From Streptosporangiaceae bacterium (GTDB taxonomy: Bacteria; Actinomycetota; Actinomycetes; Streptosporangiales; Streptosporangiaceae), in contig JASHQP010000052.1 in NCBI GenBank assembly GCA_030039095.1, positions 1 to 5,929 on the forward strand: 5,929 nt of DNA, read 5' to 3'. The position numbers were made by a program, and so were the translations under genes. How positions within the stretch are numbered: the first letter of the stretch is position 1; each line of letters opens with the position of its first letter. The notes beneath the pieces are model-generated. The model saw only the letters and a program-made list of their open reading frames with translations. It did not search any database and had not been told where the DNA came from. This document shows positions 1 to 5,122 of the stretch, in pieces.

Positions 1-99
1 AACCGGCTGGCGCGGGCGCGCCGTGCCGCGGTCTGGCCAGTCCTCGCTCATGCCGTGTTCCCCGCTGGCTTGCGGGACGCCCCCCTTCGGCTGGTTCAT
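1..99 (-). CDS. Partial CDS, N-terminus of an unrecognised protein running off the left edge
   Basis: An open frame of 33 codons starts at ATG 99-97 and leaves the window without a stop. GAGGAA lies at 108-103, three bases before the ATG, which is rather close. A second in-frame ATG at 51-49 (protein MSEDWPDRG...) is preceded by GGGGAA and could be the true start. Third codon positions are almost all G or C, as expected for a gene in this genome. The visible residues are polar and rich in Pro, Gly and Arg, with no membrane segment or motif, so they look like a disordered N-terminal tail. The family cannot be named. The inverted repeat at 158-173 lies about 60 bases upstream and may control it. 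The opposite strand is also open here but has no comparable start signal. Confidence 0.45.
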   Translation of the reverse strand, partial: MNQPKGGVPQASGEHGMSEDWPDRGTARPRQPV

Positions 100-157
100 G
101 GGTTCCTCGCTGTACCGGGGCTGCGCCACGGCGCGGCGGGTCCGGTTTCTTTCAAGT

Positions 158-173
158 TTGCGCAACTGCGCAA
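158..173. promoter_or_regulatory. Operator-like 7-2-7 inverted repeat TTGCGCA-AC-TGCGCAA
   Basis: A perfect 7-bp inverted repeat with a two-base spacer lies in the gap between the left-edge gene and the end of the ATPase remnant. On the minus strand a TATTCT hexamer (184-179) just upstream could act as a -10 box, which would put the repeat over the transcription start, a usual place for repressor binding. No convincing -35 box is seen. The size and symmetry suit a dimeric winged-helix or HTH repressor. The ArsR protein at 1926-2267 is one candidate binder, but nothing in the sequence links them. Confidence 0.35.
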
Positions 174-200
174 GTCAGAGAATACAGCCCCCGTGGCCGC

Positions 201-218
201 CGGCGGGCAAAGCCGCCG
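201..218 (-). terminator. Possible terminator hairpin after the ATPase remnant
   Basis: CGGCGG (201-206) pairs with CCGCCG (213-218) around a six-base loop. It lies 16 bases beyond the stop codon at 235-237 on the minus strand. There is no clear T-run after it. Position and stem suit a terminator of the arsR-ATPase unit, but such short GC stems are common by chance in DNA of this composition. Confidence 0.3.
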
Positions 219-234
219 CATTGATACGGGCAGG

Positions 235-1942
235 TCACAACCAGCGGAGATTCCGCCCGACGTACCAGGACCTGGCGCCGACGACGGCAAGAGCGTAGCC
301 GGCTAGCGCGGCGCTGAGCAGCGGAAAGTAGATCAGCGGCAGCGAGTGCAGGCCCAGCGCCGTACCGGCCGGGGTGAGCGGAAGCCCGAGGCCCACCAGC
401 GCGAGCGCGAGCGTCGCCAGCAGCACCGGCCCCATCGGCCGTCGCGGCTACCCGCTCCCGCTGGTCCGGCCCGAGCTCGAGGTCACGGCCGCCACTGCGG
501 AAACGGGAGCAGCAGCCGAGCACCTCGGCCGGTGCTCCCTTGGTGATCAGGGTGTGCTGCCCGGGGACGCCAACGGTGCGGGTCACGACCGTGACCCGGC
601 GCCGCCGGGGGTCGAACGGGATCACGTCCACGATCGCGATGCTGTCCTCGGCGAACAGGCCGCGGTCCTCCCCGCAGGCGAGCAGGGCCTGGTCGAGCAC
701 GTCGGTGACCGCGCCGTCCGCTGCGGACGCCGAGAAGTAGCTGTTGAGCCAGGCCCAGCGCAGCACCCCGGGATCGGTGCGCCCGGCCAGGTCGAGATGG
801 CAGCCTAGGGACACCCGGTCCTCGGTCAGGGTGCCGGTCTTGTCGGTGCACAGCACGCCCATCGCGCCGAGGTTGTGCATGGCCGGAAGCCGCTTGACGA
901 TTGCGGCCTTCCTGGCCACCACGGCCGCGCTGCTCGCGAGCGCGCCCGTCACCACCACCGGCAGCATCTCCGGGGTGAGGCCGACCGCGACAGCGACAGC
1001 GAACATCAGCGCCTCGAGCAGGTGGCCCCTGATGGACGCGTTGACCGCGAGCACCGCCGGAACGCAGACCAGCATGAGCAAGATGAGCATCCCGGACACG
1101 TCACGCACGCCGCGGTCAAACGCGGTCTCGGCGGTCGCACGCGGCAGATCCTGCTGAGTCGAGCCAAGGTACGTCGACATCCCGGTGGCGACGACGACCG
1201 CGGTCGCGGAGCCGCTCACCACGCTGGTGCCCATGAAACACAGGCCGGGCGCGTCGAAGACCGGCGCGTGGTCGTCGGCTGAGCCGGGCGGACAGGCGGG
1301 GGCGTCCAGGCCTGCGCCGCCGGTGATCACCGATGCGGCGCGCTTGGCCGCCGGGCTGGACTCACCGGTGAACACCGCCTGGCTCACGAGGAGATCATGC
1401 GTGCGCAGCAGCCGCAGGTCGGCCGGCACCATGTCCCCGGCGGCCAGCTCCACCACGTCGCCCGGCACGAGCTGGCCGACGGGCAGCTCGCGGGCGATGG
1501 CCGGGGAGCCCGGCGACGCCCGCCTGACAACTGTCGCGGTCGTCGCCACCATGGCCCGCAGCGCGGCGGCGGCGCGGTCGGACCGGCCCTCCCTGGCGAC
1601 GCGCAGCACGCAGCTGATCACGGCCATCGCGGAGATCACCGCCGCGCCGGCGGTGTCGCCCGTTGCCGCCGACACGGCGGTCAGGCAGATCAGGATCACC
1701 ACGAACGGGTTGCGGACCGCGGCGGCCATGCGGCCTGCCCAGGTCGTCCGGCCGCCGGGCGTGATGGCGTTCTCGCCCAGCCGCGCCAGCCGCAGCTGCG
1801 CCCCGGTCTCGTCGAGCCCGCGCCGGGTGGAGTCCAGCCCGCGCAGCACCTGCAGCGGCGTCGCCGCCGAGCAGGAGACCAGGCGGCGCCGCGCCGCCGC
1901 CACCTGAGTCTCGTCCAAGGTCAGGTCAGGCGCCCAGGCCAC
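235..1942 (-). pseudogene. mgtA: Magnesium-translocating P-type ATPase (MgtA/MgtB type), broken by internal deletion and frame change
   Basis: Intact members of this P3B ATPase family import Mg2+ across the inner membrane, driven by ATP. The start is GTG 1942, with AGGAG at 1954-1950 seven bases upstream and overlapping the end of arsR. Residue positions from this start: TM1-2 about 78-113; A-domain TGES at 192-195; TM3 about 284-301; TM4 with GLTPEMLP, a hallmark of Mg2+ ATPases, at 321-328; phosphorylation motif DKTGTLT with Asp367; N-domain KGAPAEVL from Lys468. The match ends near residue 503. The sequence then continues in another frame as a typical MgtA C-terminus (435 to 235: ...LPLIYFPLLSAALAGYALAVV..., stop TGA). 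About 300 residues are missing, judged against the 898-residue E. coli MgtA. The loss includes the LTGD and GDGxNDxP hinge motifs and TM5 to about TM8. The original frame stays open to about 152 but reads as out-of-frame sequence. The product cannot be an active pump. Confidence 0.85.
433..455 (-). other. Deletion junction inside the ATPase pseudogene
   Basis: On the minus strand, residues resembling the N domain (GPDQRERVAATAD) run to about 435. The frame that encodes the C-terminal membrane segments first makes sense at about 447 (PRRPMGPVLLA) and has a TAG just upstream. The breakpoint must therefore lie in this short interval. It cannot be placed exactly without an intact relative. Confidence 0.6.
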
Positions 1943-2267
1943 CGCGGCGCTCCTGGTCGGCGGGCGCTTGAAGCAGCTGCTCGACGGCCAGCTTGACGAT
2001 CGTGGCCACGTGCGGGTCGTCGACCAGGTAGACCTGCCGCCTGCCCTCGCGCCGCGACCGCACAAGGCCCGCCAGCTTCAGCTTCGCCAGGTGCTGGCTG
2101 ACGGCCTGCAGCGTCCCGCCGACGGCGTCGGCGAGGCCGCCGACGTCCATCTCGCCCCGGGACAGGATCCAGACGATGTGCAGCCGCATCGTGGACGCCA
2201 GCAGCCCGAACCGGGCCGCGGCGAACTGCAGGAGTTCCGGGGAGAGCTCATCGTCGTCACGGGCCAC
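1926..2267 (-). CDS. ArsR/SmtB-family winged-helix transcriptional regulator
   Basis: This 113-residue protein has the ArsR-family layout. A helical N-terminus (ELLQFAAARFGLLASTMRLHIVWIL) leads to a helix-turn-helix with recognition segment GGTLQAVSQHLAKLKLAGLV, then a wing (RREGRRQVYLV) and a C-terminal alpha5 helix. GTG 2267 was chosen as start because GGGAGGAG lies at 2284-2277, nine bases upstream. ATG 2309 and TTG 2324 are in-frame alternatives without a visible ribosome-binding site. Alpha5 reads DDPHVATIVKLAVEQLLQ. It resembles the CzrA/NmtR helix, keeping the first Asp-x-His pair, but the second pair of ligands is replaced by Gln. There are no cysteines, so a thiol metal site of the ArsR or CadC kind is excluded. 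The ATPase start lies inside its last codons, so the two were probably cotranscribed and translationally coupled. It presumably controlled that transporter, and its present target is unclear. Confidence 0.85.
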   Translation of the reverse strand: MARDDDELSPELLQFAAARFGLLASTMRLHIVWILSRGEMDVGGLADAVGGTLQAVSQHLAKLKLAGLVRSRREGRRQVYLVDDPHVATIVKLAVEQLLQAPADQERRGGLGA

Positions 2268-2276
2268 GGGACTGCG

Positions 2277-2284
2277 CTCCTCCC
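2277..2284 (-). promoter_or_regulatory. Strong ribosome-binding site that decides the arsR start
   Basis: GGGAGGAG is followed nine bases later by GTG 2267. It favours this start over the upstream ATG 2309 and TTG 2324, which have no purine-rich box in front. A TTGACT hexamer at 2329-2324 resembles a -35 box, but no matching -10 box is seen. Confidence 0.6.
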
Positions 2285-2360
2285 GGACGTCGTCGGCTGG
2301 CGCAGGCATGCGGCAGCCAGGCAAGTCAATCAGGAGCGGCGCCCGGTGGCTGCCTGTCGG

Positions 2361-2561
2361 TCATAGTGCCTGCTCGGGCGCTGCGGCGAGTTCGGGGATG
2401 AACTGGGTCTTGTTCCCCCAGTAGTTGCGGGCCTGCAATCCGCCCCGGAGCTGTTCGCCAGGTTGTCCACCCGGAAGTCGGTGATCGGGACGGGCTGCCC
2501 TGGCCACGACCTCGTTGCCGAGGTGCCAGCCCGGCGGCTGGTCGAGCGGTGTCACGGCCAT
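2361..2561 (-). pseudogene. Small unrecognised gene, probably a remnant with paired frameshifts
   Basis: The 66-codon frame starts at ATG 2561, with AAGGAG at 2573-2568 six bases upstream, and stops at TGA 2363-2361. Its first 20 codons ([20 protein letters not shown]) have G or C at all but one third position. From about 2500 to 2441 the gene-like signal moves to the next frame: [20 protein letters not shown], with G or C at all 20 third positions, against 7 of 15 in the original frame there. It returns to the original frame for [20 protein letters not shown] and the stop. The simplest reading is a real gene with two opposite one-base changes, leaving about 20 scrambled residues in the middle. 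The family is not recognised, and the C-terminus may also be cut short. It is divergent from hutI and upstream of arsR on the same strand. Confidence 0.5.
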
Positions 2562-2567
2562 GACGCG

Positions 2568-2573
2568 CTCCTT
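2568..2573 (-). promoter_or_regulatory. Ribosome-binding site AAGGAG supporting ATG 2561
   Basis: AAGGAG is followed by six bases and then ATG. This near-ideal arrangement is the main reason to treat the short frame at 2361-2561 as a gene or former gene rather than chance. Confidence 0.55.
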
Positions 2574-2654
2574 GCCCCCGCTGCCGCGGTGTTACATCCT
2601 CTCCTTCAGGCCCGCCGGCCATCCACTGATACGCAGGAACGAGGGATTGCGCAC

Positions 2655-3926
2655 GTGAGCGTCCTGATCACCAACATCGGAGAGCTGACGACCAACGGGC
2701 AGGAACGCGGCGCGTCCACCGACCCGGCCGCCGCGCCGGACGGGTTCGCCGCCATGGCCGACGCCGCGCTGGTGATCGAGCAGGGACGGGTGGCCTGGAC
2801 CGGCCCGGCCTCGCGGGCGCCCGCCGCCGACGAGATCGTCGACGCGGAGGGCCGGGCGGTGCTGCCGGGGTTCGTCGACTCGCACGCGCATCTGGTCTTC
2901 GCCGGGGAACGCGGCGCGGAGTTCGCCGCCCGGATGGCCGGTCAGCCGTACCGCGCCGGGGGCATCCGCAGCACGGTGGCGGCGACCAGGCAGGCCACCG
3001 ACGGCCAGCTTCGGGCCAACCTGGGGCGGCTGGCCGCCGAGATGCTGGCCCAGGGGATCACCACGTTCGAGTGCAAGTCCGGGTACGGACTCACCACGGC
3101 GGACGAGGAACGCAGCGTCGCGATCGCCGCCGAGGTCACGCCCGAGGTGACCTACCTCGGCGCGCACGTGGTGCCGCCGGAGTTCGACGGCGATCCGGCC
3201 GGGTACGTGGACCTGGTCTGCGGCGCGATGCTGGACGCCTGCGCGCCGCACGCCCGGTGGGTGGACGTGTTCTGCGAGCAGGGTGCGTTCGGCCGGGACG
3301 AGGCGGCGGCGGTGCTGGCGGCCGGGATCGCGGCTGGGCTGGACGCCCGCGTGCACGCCAACCAGCTCACCGCCGGCCCGGGCGTGCAGCTCGCGGTCGA
3401 GGTGGGCGCGGCCTCGGCCGACCACTGCAGCAACCTGACCGACGCCGACGTCGAGGCGCTCGCCTCGTCGGCGACCGTGGCGACCCTGCTGCCCGGGGTG
3501 GAGTTCTCGACCCGGCACCCCTACCCGGACGCGCGGCGGCTGCTGGACGCCGGGGCGACCGTGGCGCTGGCGACCGACTGCAACCCTGGTTCCTGCTTCA
3601 CCTCGAGCATGCCGCTGTGCATCGCGCTGGCCGTCCGGGAGATGCACATGACCACGCAGGAGGCCGTGTGGGCGGCCACCGCGGGCGGGGCCCGTGCACT
3701 GCGCCGGACCGACGTCGGTCACCTCGGCGTCGGCGCGCGGGCGGACCTGGTGATGATCGACGGCCCCTCACATGCGTACCTGGCCTACCGCCCCGGCGTA
3801 CCGCTCGTCGTAGGGGTGTGGCGAGCGGGGGAAAGGCTGGCGGGCGGGGGAAAGGCTGGCGGGCAAGCGGGTGACCTGACCTCTTCCGCCCGCGCTGTGC
3901 CCGCCCGCGGTCCGCGCGATGACTGA
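2655..3926 (+). CDS. hutI: Imidazolonepropionase (HutI), with frameshift-extended C-terminus
   Basis: HutI (EC 3.5.2.7) hydrolyses 4-imidazolone-5-propanoate to N-formimidoyl-L-glutamate, the third step of histidine degradation, in the cytosol. It belongs to the metal-dependent amidohydrolases. GTG 2655 is chosen because GAGGG lies at 2641-2645 and the protein then begins [11 protein letters not shown], a normal HutI N-terminus. Visible metal ligands are His77 and His79 ([12 protein letters not shown]), His234 (VHANQL) and Asp308 ([10 protein letters not shown]). Other conserved blocks are [25 protein letters not shown] and ADHCSNL. The first 397 residues are continuous and complete. After ERLAG a 19-bp tandem duplication shifts the frame, so the protein ends with 26 unrelated residues, 423 in all. 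Removing one copy would end it as ...ERLAGKRVT at 401 residues, the usual family length. Activity is probably retained because all active-site residues precede the shift. No other hut gene is in the window. Confidence 0.93.
   Translation: MSVLITNIGELTTNGQERGASTDPAAAPDGFAAMADAALVIEQGRVAWTGPASRAPAADEIVDAEGRAVLPGFVDSHAHLVFAGERGAEFAARMAGQPYRAGGIRSTVAATRQATDGQLRANLGRLAAEMLAQGITTFECKSGYGLTTADEERSVAIAAEVTPEVTYLGAHVVPPEFDGDPAGYVDLVCGAMLDACAPHARWVDVFCEQGAFGRDEAAAVLAAGIAAGLDARVHANQLTAGPGVQLAVEVGAASADHCSNLTDADVEALASSATVATLLPGVEFSTRHPYPDARRLLDAGATVALATDCNPGSCFTSSMPLCIALAVREMHMTTQEAVWAATAGGARALRRTDVGHLGVGARADLVMIDGPSHAYLAYRPGVPLVVGVWRAGERLAGGGKAGGQAGDLTSSARAVPARGPRDD
3825..3864 (+). repeat. 19-bp tandem duplication (2.1 copies) in the 3' end of hutI
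   Basis: The unit GCGGGGGAAAGGCTGGCGG occurs at 3825-3843 and again without a gap at 3844-3862, followed by GC of a third start. The copies are identical. Nineteen is not a multiple of three, so the second copy shifts the hutI frame. Restoring one copy brings AAG CGG GTG ACC TGA (3865-3879) into frame as a natural ending. Perfect identity suggests a recent event. Confidence 0.9.
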
Positions 3927-3974
3927 TAGGGGCCAGTTCATCACTCTGCGTGACTAATCAGGTACCGTGCCCGC

Positions 3975-4676
3975 ATGCACAATCGCAGCCAGCCCGCCTG
4001 TGAGCTAACGCTCGAGCTGGGGGAGGCCGACGAATTTTTCGCCGGCAGCGAGTCCAACGTGGCGGCGGGCCGGCCGGCGCTGCCGCCCGGCATCGACCAG
4101 ATCCGCGAGGAACTGGATGCCCGCTCGCTGCCGGACGCGCTGGCCACCGTGATCGTGCTGCCCAACGACCAGGTGAAACCCGGCCTTTCTGCCGATTTCG
4201 CCAGGGCCGTCGACCGCTACTGCGCGATGGGAATCGAGAAAGCCGAGAGAGAGATCAAGCACCTGCGCCGGGAGGGCTTCCGCACGCTCATGATCGGCTT
4301 GACGCTGTTCGTCGTGTTCGTGGCCATCGCCGAGGCGCTGGGGCACACCGGCCTGCCCAGCCCGATCAGGAACCTCCTCGCCGAGGACGGTCTGTTCATC
4401 GTCGTCGGCTGGGTCGGCCTGTGGTACCCGATCGAGACGCTGCTCTACAGCCACCGGCCGTACCGCCAGGAGATAGCCGTCCTGCAGCTGATCCGCCGGA
4501 TGCAGATCGAGATCCGCCCCGCCAGCCAGCTGGCGCAGGCGTCCGGGGCGGGTTCGGCCGGGATGAATGTACCAAAAGACGGGTTATCGACCGTCAAACG
4601 GTACATTCATGCGAGCGGCAGGGCCGGGTACTTGCCGCGGAACCTGATCAGGGGGCGGCCGTCTTCGGCGAGGTAG
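3975..4676 (+). CDS. Two-TM membrane protein of unknown function
   Basis: The ATG at 3975 gives 233 residues. The N-terminal 100 residues are soluble and mostly charged, with a segment around EELDARSLPDALATVIVLPNDQ and a helical stretch IEKAEREIKHLRREG that leads straight into the membrane. TM1 is about 104-121 (TLMIGLTLFVVFVAIAEAL) and TM2 about 138-158 (DGLFIVVGWVGLWYPIETLL). A basic amphipathic segment follows, ending near IEIRP at residue 182. The GWVxLWxPIExLLY pattern recalls conserved hypothetical bacterial membrane proteins, but I cannot name a family or a function. The ribosome-binding site is weak. The last 50 or so residues look unlike the rest: the frame passes through the inverted repeat at 4563-4610 and then overlaps the convergent flavin reductase gene by 70 bases. 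The natural C-terminus may have been earlier, with the present tail arising from a lost stop. Confidence 0.75.
   Translation: MHNRSQPACELTLELGEADEFFAGSESNVAAGRPALPPGIDQIREELDARSLPDALATVIVLPNDQVKPGLSADFARAVDRYCAMGIEKAEREIKHLRREGFRTLMIGLTLFVVFVAIAEALGHTGLPSPIRNLLAEDGLFIVVGWVGLWYPIETLLYSHRPYRQEIAVLQLIRRMQIEIRPASQLAQASGAGSAGMNVPKDGLSTVKRYIHASGRAGYLPRNLIRGRPSSAR
4563..4610 (-). terminator. Long two-part inverted repeat, probable terminator of the flavin reductase gene
   Basis: ATGAATGTACC (4563-4573) and GGTACATTCAT (4600-4610) form a perfect 11-bp outer stem. Inside, GACGG (4578-4582) pairs with CCGTC (4591-4595) around an eight-base loop, leaving four unpaired bases on each side. On the minus strand the inner stem is followed by TTTT, as in intrinsic terminators, and the structure begins at the stop codon of the flavin reductase gene (TGA 4609-4607). 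It is clearly richer in A and T than its surroundings. It could also be a protein-binding palindrome. Confidence 0.5.
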
Positions 4677-5122
4677 GGGACGTCGAGCACGCGGGCGATC
4701 ACCAGGAGGTGATCGCCCGCCTCGACCCGCTGGGTTGCCTCGCACTCCAGGGCGGCGAGGCCGCCGTCCGGGATCAGCGCCCCGGAGTGCTTCCCGCGCT
4801 GGTGCGGCACGCCGTCGAGCAGCAGCCGTGCCCCCGGCCGCCCGGAAGCGGCGAACCGGCCGGCCAGGGCCCGCTGGTCCGCCGCGAGCACGGTCACGGC
4901 GAACCGGTCGAGCCTGCCGAGCAGCTCGGCCGGGTACGAGCCCGCGATCAGCGAGACCAGCACCAGCGGCGGCTCCCGGGACACCGGGCAGAACGCGCTC
5001 ACCGTGGTCCCCACGTCGTCGCGGCCGTCGGCGACCGTCACGAGCGTGACACCCGACGCGAACGCGGTCGCCGCGTCCGCGATAGCGGGGCCAGACCGGG
5101 AGGGAGCGACGCGTTCTGTCAC
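4607..5122 (-). CDS. Flavin-reductase-like domain protein (FMN-binding split barrel)
   Basis: This 171-residue protein matches the flavin reductase domain seen in HpaC and ActVB types. These small cytosolic enzymes use NAD(P)H to reduce free FMN or FAD, often for a partner monooxygenase. Motifs in order: FASGVTLVTV (21-30); GTTVSAFCPVSREPPLVLVSL (38-58), the flavin-contacting core; FAVTVLAADQRALAGRFA (about 74-91); ALECEA and GDHLLVIARVLDV in the second half; and PLIRFRGKY near the end. Length is normal for a single-domain member. GTG 5122 is the start: its bases overlap the upstream sppA stop as GTGA and there is no ribosome-binding site of its own, so translation is probably coupled to sppA. 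The longer open frame upstream reads as out-of-frame sppA. No monooxygenase partner is in the window, and the substrate is unknown. Cys45 stands within the core motif. Confidence 0.87.
   Translation of the reverse strand: MTERVAPSRSGPAIADAATAFASGVTLVTVADGRDDVGTTVSAFCPVSREPPLVLVSLIAGSYPAELLGRLDRFAVTVLAADQRALAGRFAASGRPGARLLLDGVPHQRGKHSGALIPDGGLAALECEATQRVEAGDHLLVIARVLDVPYLAEDGRPLIRFRGKYPALPLA

Noticed and set aside
344..1996. Several plus-strand open frames of 130-240 codons opposite the ATPase and arsR
   Set aside because: All are antisense to recognised domains, lack ribosome-binding sites and show no coherent protein features.
1943..2065. Upstream extension of the ATPase frame to an ATG at 2065
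   Set aside because: These residues are arsR read in another frame. GTG 1942 with AGGAG seven bases upstream is a much better start.
2647..2653. TTGCGCA just before the hutI start, matching one arm of the palindrome at 158-173
   Set aside because: There is no inverted partner nearby, and a seven-base GC-rich match is expected by chance in this genome.
2463..2654. Upstream extension of the hutI frame to ATG or other starts from 2463
   Set aside because: The extra 64 residues have no HutI similarity and lie over the divergent small gene. GTG 2655 gives a normal N-terminus.
2592..3722. Long open frame (376 codons) on the minus strand opposite hutI
   Set aside because: It is the antisense of a clearly recognised gene, has Arg/Gly/His-rich composition typical of GC-driven shadow frames, and shows no motif.
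3880..3926. Direct repeats of CGCCCGCG near the present hutI stop as a possible regulatory array
   Set aside because: There are only two short GC-only copies, which is unremarkable at this base composition.
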